DNA of 64,000 bases from Jackrogersella multiformis. Taxonomy: Eukaryota > Ascomycota > Sordariomycetes > Xylariales > Hypoxylaceae. The notes below the pieces were generated by a model. It was not told the DNA's origin. It searched no databases and saw only the letters and a list, made by a program, of their open reading frames with translations. The stretch lies in assembly GCA_902806575.1 (NCBI GenBank), contig CADCXD010000005.1, positions 3,968,001 through 4,032,000 on the forward strand, read 5' to 3'. A program made the translations under genes and the position numbers. This document shows positions 1 through 11,865 of this stretch, in pieces (the first letter of the stretch is position 1; each line of letters starts with the position of its first letter).

Positions 1-1678
1 CCCGAAGAGGCCGAATATTGCCATGGCGACCGCGATCTCTTGATGTGTTACAGATGCCATGATGGCAAGCTGCGCCGAAAGAACCCATATCCCGCTAGCT
101 ATGCCATTGAAAATCTGGCACATGACAAGATAACCGATATGTGAATCAGGGGTACGGAAATGGATTAGCCGGACAGTGCCAAGGACGCAGAAAGGAATCC
201 CAGTCATTGCGGTCCATTTATAATTGCCCGTCTGCCGGATAACACTAATGCCATGAAGTTAGATGCCGGTGATTATGAGACATTGGATAAGTTAGAAAAC
301 TTACAGGCCAACAAATGGTCCAATGAAAGATGATGTGAGTGAGAAAGAGTTCAGTACGTAACCAGAGACTGTTATGCTCTGATCATGCACAACTTGTAAG
401 TAAGAACTATAATATGAATCCCAGCAGCTAAGTCTTGGCGTTAGCAAAGCAAGGATGATGAGATATTCACGGGATGTTACAACTTACTAGATGGAAAGAA
501 ATATGACGCCGTAAAGTAGACAAGCACTAAGTATTGTCCGATCCTGGAGAAATCTGAAGGGGAAATACGCGACGGGGGCGAAATATCTCTCCCAGACAAC
601 AAAGGCAGCTAACAAAGCCACACCGAGAACAATCATGGCTATGATATACCCAGTCTTCCACCCATTAGGCGCATAAGTAACTATGCTGAAAGGCAAGAGT
701 AGTAAGGCCCATCCGAAGATTGTTAAGAACATTCCGATCACTGACAGCATTAGAATTTAGTAATTCTTGGAGGAAGATAGATTGTAAGTTCTTACTATCG
801 AATTCAATGAAGTAGTACTTCACAGACTCCCAAGCTGACCGGGTCTTGACCCTTTCAGGATAAACCCCCAACTTGACTGCCTTGCGCTTGCTGAGTATGA
901 AAATAATAGCAACCGGAAGACAAAAAACTATTAGAATGATGGAAAAGGCGCCGAAAGCCCACCGGAAGTTAATGTAGATGTAAAATAGGTCGGCGATCTT
1001 AGGACCAGCAAAGGTGGTGGCAATAGTTGGGGTCGCATTGATACCATACATAATCGTTCTGTTCTTGAGCGTAGTCGTGTCGGCCAGGATGATGTCGATG
1101 ACATACTGCATGCCGAGATGACCGACCCAGTAGAGTGTGTGAGCAGCGGCATACATTTCGACGTTAACGCAAGTCGCCTTCATGATCATACCAATCACGA
1201 CAAGTGCAACCATGATGACAAAACCCTCACATCGGCCCCATATATCGATTAAATTCGCGATGGTGAGCTTGCATACGTCACCAATGATGGTGGCGACAAT
1301 ACCGGTGGTTGCTAATAACCCATGTTTATTAAAGGCAGAGGTAATATAAGGCACAAGGTTGGGTTGGATGGACTGTAATAACATATCGACAAATGTCACA
1401 GCATAAAGCCTATAAGTATTAGCATTAGCATATCCTTGTTTGTCGTTACTGTAATGTTTTCTGGTGAAGACTTACAAGATAAACATGACCACAAGTAGCT
1501 GTTTAGACCAGACGGTAGTGATGGCTTCGACCCTCTTAACACCATCTTGTTTATGTTCCGAGTTTGTATCAAAGTCAGGGCCACTCTTAAGTTCGTTGAC
1601 GTTTACTTCGTCTGAGATTCTCTTCTCAATATCTTGTTCCTGGCCAAAAGGAGATGCTTGAGCTATGGGGGTGGTCAT
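1..1678 (-). CDS. Siderophore-iron transporter, MFS (SIT family), 3' end outside window
   Basis: Proton-coupled import of ferric siderophore chelates across the plasma membrane is the known role of this MFS family. Exons read on the minus strand are 1476-1678, 796-1409, 488-740, 305-427 and 1-244; all four introns are GT...AG and the joins stay in frame (479 codons to the window edge). A hydrophilic N-terminus of about 60 residues precedes the first membrane segment (LLVVMFILLYAVTFVDML). Family-like blocks are DSYYSSYLQVVHDQS in exon 4 and CQIFNGIASGIWVLSAQ in exon 5. The last 120 or so residues of a usual ~600-aa transporter lie beyond position 1. No siderophore synthetase is visible beside it, so it may import foreign siderophores. 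Family confident; substrate unknown. Confidence 0.88.
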
Positions 1679-2414
1679 CGCAATGGAAAATTTCTGTAGG
1701 CTACGAAGTACCTAGGTATCAATCTGCGTAAAACGAATTGAAGAGCAACTACCGATAGAATAGATCTTGCGGATCAAGAATTCTTATAGCTCAAAAACTT
1801 ACAGGATTACAAGCTCGCGCGTGTTAGATAGTCAAATAATTACGTATTTCTATTTGGAGTGTAAGCCCGTTTACTTCTCTTTCCCCGAACAGATCAGTCG
1901 ATGGGTTAATACCTAGGTACCTACCTAGGTAGGTAGGTTAGGCTAGGTAGTATGGAGTAGGATTTCATTCCGGAAAAGGATCGCTTAAGGAAAAGATTGA
2001 CCGAGGAGAAGAGTTCCCTTCGAGAAGTTTGGCAATGGCCAATGGTTTTGTTAGATCTTGCTAGAAATCAGCCTAACTTCCTACCTGCCCAGAAGGTAGC
2101 ATAGTGGTCTAGCAGGACCTAAAAGTGAAAAGTTATCTGATCCCCAATTAGAATTATCTTATCAATCTTATCCATCTAATCAAACCCTTAATGCCAAGAC
2201 CAAATCTGCCAAGACGCCAAGCCCGACGATCGGCATAATACAGTATTTAAATATATTGCACTGTACAGTCAACTTTCTTCCCCTGATTTTGTACAATACT
2301 GTTACTACATGGCGCACTTACAATCTAACTAGTGTAACTTCATTCTTATTCTTTTAGGTACCTATCTAGGTAGGTAGCTTACATTTGATAGGGAACATCC
2401 AACCGAGGTCATAC
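1679..2414. other. Intergenic: promoter of the siderophore transporter and 3' flank of the ACS permease
   Basis: No gene is supported here. Copies of the dispersed CCTAGGTAGGTA-type repeat lie at about 1909-1950 and 2357-2380. The rest is unremarkable AT-leaning sequence. Confidence 0.6.
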
Positions 2415-4308
2415 CTAAATCAGGTATCTGAACCCAGTACCTATAACATTCGACTGGCCTGCCCGCTCCTCTTCCCTCTCTTTCTGTTCCAATTTCCTGT
2501 TCTCACGCCTCAGGACAAAGCGTAGAATCGTACTAGCGATTATTGCTACCAGCGCCATCCCCGCGTTAACACTGAACGCGAGCACAAACCTAGGACCTGC
2601 ATTGTTAGGATACAGGTAAGAGCTGTATACGCCGGACACACCCGCAAGTGCGTTATTAAAGGCCACTGCAGCCGCGCGCTTCGCTGGAGGACGGTTGTTC
2701 GTATTGGCTGTCCAGACCATAGCCATGTTGAAGGCCGTGTAGATGCCCGGAAGCATGATCATGGCACCAAAGTATCGCGGCCCGATTCCTTCAGTCGCGC
2801 AAGCGATGATGAGTCCGATCATGGCTGTAGCAAGCGGGCCTATAGTGTGCCAGTACCGCTCGTTCGTCCGGTCGGCGTTCCAAGATACTGCGGCACATAC
2901 GATGCATGCTAGTAAGTACGGCGGCGCTGTGAGCAATAGTGTTTGAACTCTGCTACGGCCGAAGCTAGCCACCACGGTCGGGAAGAAGCTGTTGATCGAT
3001 ATCGAGCTGCCCGCGCCATAGACCACAGCCACCAGAACCCAGTTCTTTGGATCGGTCATGATCATTTTGAACCCCGCCCAAAGTGGTTCACGGTCCGACG
3101 ACACCCAGTCAGCTTCTCCGGCACCATCAACTTCTAGTCGATACATGGCCAGTTGCCTCTCTTCCTCCGTAAGCCACGGCGTATTCGCTGGGAAGTTGGG
3201 CAACACGAAGTACGCCCCCATCGCAATGATCACTGTCAAGGCGCCTTCGATGAGGAACAACCAGCGCCAGGCGCGGAGGCCCCGTAAGCCATCCATACCC
3301 TCGACAATTCCAGCGGCGATGAGGCCGGAGAAAGCACCTGACAGCATAGACCCGCAGTAGAATATACCCGTTCGTAAAGACATCTCTTTGCGGACGTACC
3401 ACGCGCTAAGCGTTGCCAATACGCCGGGGTAGTACGCGGCTTCTATCTGTATCTGCGTTAGCAATGGATAATATCGAAACCAAACTGGCAACGTACGAAT
3501 CCCAAGAAGAACCGACACGCCAATAAACCGCCAAAGTTATGTGTGGCACCGCTACAAGCACAAATAATGCCCTATAATGTTATTAAGTTAGTCGAGTATG
3601 CCTTCTGAGGAGAGGTTTACGAGCCACTTACCCAGACCTGGTATATGAAAAAGATATCTATTAGCATCCTTATTTTCTTGTGATTTGAATTCTTCCCCAC
3701 CCCAGCTAAGTGGTTAAACTCGCGAACGGCAGAGAAAATTCATTTACATACTATGATACGATTAACCAACGTTCAATCAACACCTAAAAGGAGGATTCGT
3801 AAAAAGAGGGATCATAATCCAAGCCGGTCCAAACGAGGGGAAATCTTTATACGCACCCGCCATACATGATGTGAGATACAATGAAGGCATTCCAATCTTG
3901 TTGAGTAAAAGATTCGAAGGGACTTGCATCAGGAGGTATCCGATATTAAGAACTGCGACACATGTCTGAGAGGGCCGATTGTCAGCACAAGGGTGGTTGC
4001 TTGAAGGGGAAACCCGGCTTTAATCTTACCTGGAATTCATATCCTTTCAAGCCGAGGTCTTCTTCGAGGCCACCCAACCGAGCAGACGCAATGGCATTCC
4101 TGTCGAGGTAGTTCATGATATAGATCAGAATCACCGTAGGCATTAAGCGAATGTCCATCTTGCGGATCAGCTTCTTCTCCAAAATGTTGTATTCCTCATC
4201 GGAGAGATCTCTGAGCAGCGGGGGCTTCTGGACGACGTAGAATGCGCTGGTCTGTCCTTGCCCCATCGACTTGGAGTCGGTATCCATAGGTTTTCCTTCG
4301 TGGCCCAT
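2415..4308 (-). CDS. MFS permease of the anion:cation symporter (Dal5/allantoate-like) family
   Basis: Plasma-membrane uptake of small organic anions (allantoate, nicotinate, pantothenate, dipeptides) is typical of this family; the substrate here is unknown. Visible exons on the minus strand are 4030-4308, 3857-3965, a 6-nt micro-exon 3632-3637, 3497-3571 and 2415-3446. Hallmarks are MNYLDRNAIASARLGGLEEDLGL at TM1, ATHNFGGLLACRFFLGF and AAYYPGVLATLSAWY. An in-frame ATG at 4416 would add 36 residues; I prefer 4308 because it gives an N-terminal tail of normal length. One oddity: joining 3857-3965 to the micro-exon and on to 3571 leaves the reading frame off by one with standard GT...AG sites, so this junction is unresolved or the gene is damaged. 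It is transcribed away from the FAD oxidase at 5167. Confidence 0.78.
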
Positions 4309-4422
4309 AGTCAACTTCGTCTCCAGTGGCTGGAGAACCTCGTTACAGCTTATTTCCGCCCGAAGGTTTGAATTAAAGGAATGCGATAAAACAATAGCCG
4401 AGCTACCGCTTTGCATAATCAA

Positions 4423-5166
4423 CCATGATATATAGGTATTTACTCTATTTCTGTAGTCCCTTGCTTATGATGAATCTAATTATGATATAGAGCTAAGTAA
4501 TCACGCTTAACCTATCTGATAGAAGATATTCAAGATACCAATTCTAACGGCTTCGTCAACCCGATAGAATGGCGAGCCTAGGCATATTTCCGATATTTAA
4601 GTGGAAATTCTTGTCGGTTCGAACATCATAATTCCCCATCCATCCATCTAGGCTGTCGCGTTGATAACACTGGGCTTCGTGGGGTAGCTTAGCCGAATAA
4701 AATCCCAAAGCTGGAAAGGCTCGTTGCTTGATAGCCGGGACCCCTGATTCGAAGCCATGCCAAGATGATAGAGGTGGATTCGAGTACTCTGGGGGTTGCA
4801 AACAGTTTGGTCGATAGGTGTGCCAGATACGAGTAGCTAACAGCTGATAGAGAAACTCTACCAGTAAGCCAGTTAGCGACACTCTTTTGTTTAACGTTGA
4901 CCACCCATCATGATCCCCCGCATTCTGATCACAACCTATCGGCAAGTTTCGATCCATCAAGACCCACCTCATAACTCGACATGCACGACTCATAAGGCTC
5001 AAACCACCGATCGCGCTATGTAAATTACTCGTCTATTGCGAGATTCGGAAGCAGATGTGATATAAAGAGGTGTAAATAGGTAGCACCTGACATAGGCTAC
5101 TAGAATGCCACTAGAACTCGCTGCCGCACAACTAATAGCTGAAGCCGAATAAGCTAGATCGCTAAT
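4423..5166. promoter_or_regulatory. Divergent intergenic region between the ACS permease and the FAD oxidase
   Basis: About 0.75 kb separates two divergently read genes, so it should hold both promoters. A 148-codon minus-strand frame (4556-5002) crosses it but has no family character. Co-regulation of permease and oxidase is plausible but only inferred from the arrangement. Confidence 0.45.
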
Positions 5167-6593
5167 ATGACAACTTCAACTGATTCTTCCGTGCTCATCG
5201 TTGGAGGCGGTGTGTTTGGTACCTCAACGGCCTACCACCTAGCATCTCGGGGTTACAAATCCGTGACGGTCCTTGATCGGTTTGATGCCCCCTCTAAAGA
5301 CTCGGCTGGCTGCGACCTGAATAAGGTTATTCGCGCTGATTACACCAATCCTTTATATTCACGGCTTGGAGATGAAGCAATGAAAGAATGGAAGGACCCG
5401 AACGCCATATTTGCAGGGCTCTATCGCGAGTCTGGCTGGATTATGTCTGCGCACGATTTGACTCGAGACTGGTTGGAGACTTCTCGAAAGCTATCAGAAA
5501 GCCTCGGGCGAACTGGAGTGAGATACATGTCTGCGGATGACATCAAGAAACAATGGCCTGCATTTACCGGTCATTTCCCCGGATGGACCAATCTCTATAG
5601 CCCGGCAGCAGGATGGGTTCGTGGCCTCAACAGGGAGTTGCAGAATAGGTTAGGCTAATTTTTTCGTAGGTGCCTGCTGGTCAAGCGCTCCTTCGGATGG
5701 CTAATGCTGCTAAAAAGCTGGGCGTCAATTACATCTTTGGCGATGCTGGCTACGCCAAAAAGCTCGTTTACGGCGCCGATGGCACTTGTACGGGTGTAGT
5801 GACCGCTGACGGTACCACTCACGAGGCTGATGTGATAGTCCTTGCAAGCGGGGCCAATACGGCGGTATTAGTAGAGGCCAAGGAAGAGATCATTGCGAAG
5901 AGTTCGGCGATTGTGGTCATCAAGCTTGAACCTCACGAGATTGAAAAATACCAAAATATCCCTATCATCGACGACTTCGAGCAAGCGATTATCTTCCCCC
6001 CAGATGAGAATGGTCTGATAAAGCTCTGCAGTTGCCGCAATATTACCAATTTTAGGAACAGGTCTACTCCAGGTTCTTCGATAACACATTCCCTAGGCGA
6101 CTACCCCTATGATGGTTGTCCGAAAGAGATCGAAGATGAGATCCGGACCTTCGTTCGTGAAATGATTCCGGAATTAGCTGATCGACCATTGTATCACAGC
6201 AAGCTCTGCTGGCAAGTTTCCTGTTGTTTATGTTTCTCTCTGCCGCGAGGAAGAATTAACAAACCTCTTTATACATCTAGGGACGGAATCGCCGATGATC
6301 TTAACTTTAGGATTTGTCCTTACCCCCAAACTAAGAACTTGTTCATCGGCACCGTCGGCTCCAACCACGGCTTCAAATTCCTGCCTGTCATCGGCCAATA
6401 CATCGCCAATATGCTCGAAGGCAAGCTAGGGCAAGAATATATAGATCTTTGGAAGTGGAAATACGGGAAGGTACCGGAAGATCATAAAGACCCCCATCCC
6501 TGGCCAGCACGAGATCTGTCTGAATTGAGTGGTTGGGCTGAAAGACACGCTCCAGGGCAGAAAGAGCTTCCATGGACTTGGAGCCGCTTGTGA
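5167..6593 (+). CDS. FAD-dependent amino-acid oxidase (sarcosine/fructosyl-amino-acid/saccharopine oxidase-like)
   Basis: Predicted to oxidise a secondary or glycated amino acid with FAD, releasing H2O2. Exons 5167-5616, 5670-6211 and 6281-6593 give 434 aa. The N-terminus has the FAD Rossmann motif GGGVFGTSTAYHLASRG followed by a DRFDAPS segment that binds ribose, then DLNKVIRADYTNPLYSRL, which resembles the fungal fructosyl-amino-acid and L-saccharopine/pipecolate oxidases of the DAO superfamily. The C-terminal FAD segment is GTVGSNHGFKFLPVIGQYIA. Intron 1 was placed at 5617 because it restores AGWVPAGQALLRMA. Intron 2 uses a GC...AG pair (GCAAGT donor at 6212): removal joins LCW to DGIADDLNFRICPYP, whereas retention inserts 23 residues in frame. 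The natural substrate is not determined. Divergent from an ACS-family permease. Confidence 0.85.
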
Positions 6594-6898
6594 TACTTTG
6601 GAGATGAAGGTCACTCAGGTAGTTAGTTGCTTGCATTATGACTTAACGTCATTAGCATTGAAATACCTGGGTATAATTTAAATATGACTCGAGCAAGGCC
6701 CTAATCAGCGCCTAAATCAATCCAAGATAATAGTGATGTTAAAGAACGGGATTTTAGGGATCTCTCGGGGTAGACAATATCGGTTTTTCGGGATGAGCCT
6801 GCTCATTACGGTGAAAAAACTAGTAGAACTATGTCGATCACCGACACTTCTTAACCTAGATAGGTAGGCTTGGACCACAAGAGGTGATGTGCTTAACG

Positions 6899-7340
6899 AC
6901 GTGACGAGTGCACCTATTTCTATTTCAAGGACAACATCATCGATGCTAGCGAGGGGCGAGATCGTGTCAGAGAACATGACGATCCCCTGGAACTTTACAA
7001 GCATGCTACACGAGAGGAGCTTTTCAAGTCGTACTGTAGGGAGTTCTCGATGGCTATGATGGATATGGCACTCGCGATTGCGATGAAAATAAAGATGGTT
7101 ACCTACTGTCAGGGAGTTTGGGAGACCTTTGAGTTTTGGTTGTGCGACAGAGTAAGAGATCAGGGGAGCAGCATACAGACTTTGAGTGAGTTTCGAGAAC
7201 GGGCCCTAAAATGTCCATTTAGGAAAAGTTGCCAGTATGATGTCGCTAACCAGAGATGTGAACCGTTTAAAGATGTTCACGAAAAGGGGTGTCACGTGAG
7301 ATCCGCCACCGGTACCATCGAACGGATAACAAGACGATAG
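6899..7340 (+). pseudogene. Unrecognised open frame, possible gene remnant
   Basis: The frame is open from just after a stop near 6898 to the stop at 7338-7340, but the first ATG is at 7050. Its composition looks protein-like: charged stretches such as DDPLELYKHATREELFKSY, a Met/Ala-rich helix-like part, and a C-terminal half with spaced cysteines (KCPFRKSCQY, NQRCEPF, KGCHV). I do not recognise a family. The lack of a start at the 5' end of the open frame, with no upstream exon found, suggests a decayed gene or an exon of a gene I could not rebuild. It may also be chance. Confidence 0.25.
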
Positions 7341-7760
7341 ATAACAACTGAGCGTCGCAGCTTTAAACTAAGATTTGCAGCACCTTCTATTGCAGGAAAA
7401 ATCGCCCTAAATTTAAGGTGTCTTTAATGCTTATCGCATTTTCCATACAGGTAGGTAACTAAAGTTGTCTTGTGAATGCGTTTTCAGGCTTGCACCTAAG
7501 TTGGAGCTGTTGGATAAGCTAAGGAGCTTTCCTTTTAACCCGTGTTGCCAGATCAATATTATGGTGCAGCTACTTCAAATAAGGCATGTCAAAAAAAGCC
7601 TCTGAGGAGTATCTAAATGCTAGGTATGAATTTGATTTGTAAGGACCCATGATTAAATGCCATACCTACCCTACCTAGACCTACCTAGGTAGGTACCTAG
7701 GTACCTAGGGTAAGTAATTGTGTGTTTAACTTCGCAGCTCGGGTTTGGTTGTGTGGGGAA

Positions 7761-7774
7761 GGGGGGGGGGGGGG
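7761..7774. repeat. Homopolymer run of 14 G
   Basis: Seen directly, flanked by GGGGAA and AAGG. Such runs are sequencing and assembly weak points. Confidence 0.9.
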
Positions 7775-8722
7775 AAGGTACTGCAAACAAACGTTAATTC
7801 GATCTAAATGATGTTCCCGCAATCCCATCAGCCAATTAAATGCTCAAAACTGCCTTTACTTTACCGCATTAGGAACCCACGCTTTGAATGGGGTTCAGGA
7901 AAGTAAAAAGTAAACCCGCGGCACTTAGCTCATACCTACCTAGGTACCTAGGTAGATACGGTACTTAACAAAAATAAATCCCTTTCATTTCACTTTAACA
8001 GTGCGGACTTCCAAGGTCAAGGTCCAAGATACTAAGTTAGGTATTAAGGGCGCAATCTAGCGCATTAGCTGCCTAATCCGTGGACAAGCTTATATCCTAA
8101 ATCCTAGCCCTCACTCTGCAATCTACGTAGTACATAGCACCCGTGGACATCTGCTTGCTCCCTTGTCTCCATAATTTAAACTAGGTACCTCTAGGTTAGG
8201 TTAGGTAGGTACCCACGTAGGGTAAAAGGATATTATTTTCGGCCCGCAGCGGGATCTGTACTTGCCTCCACTCCGAACGAAGCGGACCATAACGGATAAA
8301 GGTACCGAGCAATGGTCGCCGGGATTAACGGATGTCGTAAGTTCCAAGTTTGTATTTTATAATTAGTCTGCGTGCGATGTCTCATTATCTGGTTCCTCGC
8401 GGAGGACATTCCGAATCCCACGGATTATAGTTAGCTTGTACACGATCGCAATGGCTCGGGGGTGAATCCCACAGATATCCTCATGTAAATGATCTGTTCG
8501 GTTGCATTGTTTAAAAAGCAACTTGATGCAACCGTTCTTTTATATATACCATGTTATATTCTAATGATATCTCCATTCAACTCTATCATCTACTTCGCAG
8601 CACCTTCGACTCATACCTTTCTTACTACCAGTTTAACGTACATCGTTGTTGACTTTTTATTTTTACTTGATACTTAATCACCTTATACATTCCCCGACAG
8701 CAAAACGTGGAAGTGGATCAAG

Positions 8723-9864
8723 ATGCCTGGCGCTGTTAGCGGATTGCAACAATTCCTCTGCCCCGGAAAGCCTAGGTTCACGGACAAGGATCTCCCCGAT
8801 CTCAAGGATAAGGTAAGTTGCACTCGATCCTTCGCCTTAGATAAATTCAACATGCCAGTTCCAACATCAAATTCGCTTAACCTTTTGCTAGGTTATCATT
8901 GTCACTGGCTCGAATACAGGTTTGGGCAAAGAGATAGCCCAGCTTGTCTACTCTAAGAATGCTAAGGTTTACATGATGGCGCGGTCCGAGGAGAAGACTA
9001 AAACCGCCATCGAGAGTATCAAAGCAGCAGTACCTAACTCGAGTGGAGACTTAACGTTTATCCGCCTGGACCTTGCCGATCTCGCCACCATCAAGGGTTC
9101 TGCAGATCAGTTCCTCCAAAAAGAGCAAAAGCTCCATCTCCTCTTCAACAGTGCTGGCGTCGGATACCCAGATAAAGATGCTAAGACGAAACAAGGCTAC
9201 GAGCTTCAGCTCGGGGTTAATTGCATCGGATCTTTCGCCCTAACCAAGTTCCTAACGCCGGCTCTTGTCTCAACGGCCAAGGCGTCGCCGCCCAACGCTG
9301 TCCGCGTGATCTGGGTCTCGTCTTCCGCCGCCGAGGCCGTAAGCCCAAAAGGCTTCGTAGAGGGCCTTCCTAAGATCCAGGAAAGGAATGCGTTAGACAA
9401 GTATAGCTTAAGCAAGCTCGGGAACTATTTACATTCTACCGAGTTCGCCGCTCGCCATAAGACGGACGGTGTGATTTCAATCTCGCTCAACCCCGGCGCT
9501 CTCGATTCGGAGTTTTGGCGGGAACAAAGCGCCGGAATGCATTGGTTCCTGCGGAAGACCTTGTTGCACCCGCCAGTCTACGGCGCGTACACGAACTTGT
9601 TTGCGGCTTTCTCTCCTGAGGTTACTTTAGCCCAGTCGGGTAGTCACAGTACGTTGATTGTCCTTGTCCTTGTCTTTCGTCCATTGTCTTCCTGCCTATT
9701 TTGTGAAGAACTATGCTGATTAGAAACCAGTTGCTCCGTGGGGAATGATGTGGAAGGTTTCGAAGGAGATGGTCGATGCGTCCAAGCCTAAAGCAGAGGG
9801 TGGTACCGGGATCGCGCAACAGTTCTGGACGTGGACTGAGGCGCAAGTGAAACCCTACCTTTGA
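8723..9864 (+). CDS. Short-chain dehydrogenase/reductase (retinol-dehydrogenase/WWOX-like)
   Basis: NAD(P)-dependent alcohol/ketone oxidoreductase of the SDR superfamily. Exons 8723-8812, 8892-9648 and 9731-9864 give 326 aa with all joins in frame. Visible motifs are TGSNTGLG (residues 35-42, cofactor loop), NSAG (around 116-119), the catalytic serine region VSSSA (172-176) and the YSLSK catalytic pair Tyr201/Lys205. After the active site comes LNPGALDSEF, and exon 3 supplies IAPWGMMW. This subgroup includes many enzymes in fungal secondary metabolism and lipid metabolism. It lies 2 kb upstream of the Zn2Cys6 regulator, so membership of the metabolite locus is possible but unproven. Substrate unknown. 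Confidence 0.88.
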
Positions 9865-11865
9865 GAAATTGAAGACTGAGTGGGTTTTGAGTCGAAGCTG
9901 TGATCGTGATCTGTAGTTGGTTGCCATGTTAAAGGAATCTGGACGCTGTGCCGCTCTCCTTGGCCGTACCTATGTTTGGCGAATAATAGGTGGATAGATT
10001 GGCTTATTGTCTTACCCTAATTCTTGTTAGAAATACTACTACGGATGTATTCTGGAGCATCCTACGTATTCAGGCTAGTTATCCGGATCTAGATTTAGAT
10101 AATATGTACAGTCCTTTTATACATAAGATTGGCGAGCGTGTCGTCCTAGCAAGCAGGCTGTGGGCATGTAAAGGAGCAAATTGCGACGTAGTATATATTA
10201 TACATGCGTTAATGTTTCATTAGCTAACACCTTTAATACCACTATATCTAATATACTTAGAGCTGGCTAAGTAGCTTAAATATATTACTTAACTACCTAG
10301 GTAGGTACACTTATATATGGCTCTTTAGACCAGTATGTGGTTTTATTGCATATATAGTACGCTTAAATTTAATATATATGTGTGTATCCTATGTATAAAT
10401 ATATAGATATAAAGAGCCGTTTATTAATGTAATGGATCCGAGCCTTTAATAAGTACTTAAGTTGGTAGGTATGTATACACTTAAGTAACGTACCTAGGTA
10501 CCTAATTAGGTAAGTAGGTAAGTAATATTTAAAGCTTAATTAGGTACTTAGGTAGCTATTTAGGAAGTCTTAAGACAGTCTGGGAAATGTTTAAAAAAGG
10601 CTACTTAAAATGTGGAAATTGATTCAAGACACTTTTTCGGTAGGATGTGATCTCTGCAAGAGCAGTACCGTTTCGAGAGTTACTACCTACTTTAGGTAGG
10701 TATTAAATAGTGTCAAGAGGCAGCCGGAGTGATCCTTAAGGGTGTCCGACTTGAAACCCTGCCAGTTAAACTAACAGCCAACAGCCAACCTAACAGCCCA
10801 CTGTAAAGTGCTGCGCCGGACAGCGCCAAGTGCTACCCAGTTCTTAATGGGTACAAGTAGAGCTAACTGGCTGAGTTGAATCCTTCAATGTTTAAACCCT
10901 TCGTAATGCTTTAGGGCGGTGTAAGGCGGGAATTTCAGCTATCTCCTTTTCCTTTTCCTTCTTCCTTTACCTCGACCGAAGTTGACAAATTATTTCGCTA
11001 ATAACTTAGAAGTCTTTAACGCGACGAAATAATATTATTTATATTTACTTACATAGGCCAGAGAAGCTTACTAGTTACCCGATTGACTACTTAATGTAAA
11101 GCAAAAAACAATGTAATTATAAAAAAAAAGGGTTTTTTTTAAAAAGAAATTGCGAAATCGATTCTCCAAGCTTTCAGTAAGTAGTACTTAGGATATTATT
11201 ATATCCTAAAATGTTAAGTATATTTTCTATCATTTTCTAATATACATAGGATTCTTTAGGCTTACAATGCCTATGAAACTGTCTTAAATCCTAAAAGCTC
11301 TAGAACTCTCGCGGGTCCTCGCGTACTTAGGTAAGGCTTAATGGATCGATATTATGTACTGCCATGGCGTAGATCATTTCGTAACATGGTTCTTGCTGAC
11401 AGGATCCTACACAGTATACCATTAGCCTACCTGTCTGCTTCTTTCCTAGACTAACTTCGCCTTAGCACAGACTATCCATGTATGCTGTTTTCGGGGTTAT
11501 AGCCCCTTTACGACGTAATCTGCCTCTTGTGGGCGTTTGTCCTATGGGACTCGATGATGGCATCGTATACAATCCTACATTGTTGTTATTTAATGGGCAA
11601 TAGATGGTGGGTTCAGCGGTTAGATGAGAACGTTGACGGGGTTTGTGAAAACCGTTCGCATGCAAATCATCCTATTGGCATTTGAATCGCCAACGTGAAT
11701 CTCACCCCTTGGCGGTTTTGTCATCATCGTGGCTTTTTAGGTCCAGCTAGCCTATACAAATATTTATACGATTTCTCGAAGAACGCATACCTGTTTATAA
11801 GTATCCGATATCAGGGAGGCTGTTTCTATTCACCGTTACCTATTTTATTCTGTCCCTTCTTCACT
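9865..11865. other. Gene-free 2-kb AT-rich stretch with CCTAGG repeats
   Basis: Repeat copies of the CCTAGGTAGGTA type lie at about 10290-10310 and 10490-10560. The section 11020-11240 is strongly AT-rich and includes an A/T inverted pair near 11120-11145 (a run of A, GGG, a run of T). No coding sequence with family character was seen. Confidence 0.5.

Larger units (their letters stand above)
6594..8722. other. Intergenic region with repeats and one possible gene relic
   Basis: No clear gene. CCTAGGTAGGTA-type repeats occur at about 7664-7712, 7930-7960 and 8183-8225. A run of 14 G lies at 7761-7774. The open frame at 6899-7340 is listed separately. Confidence 0.5.

Noticed and set aside
4556..5002. 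148-codon minus-strand open frame between the permease and the oxidase
   Set aside because: No hydrophobic, catalytic or family pattern; overlaps the divergent promoter region and has other frames open by chance.
11120..11145. A-run/T-run hairpin as a terminator
   Set aside because: Intrinsic terminators are not used for fungal nuclear genes and no transcript ends nearby.
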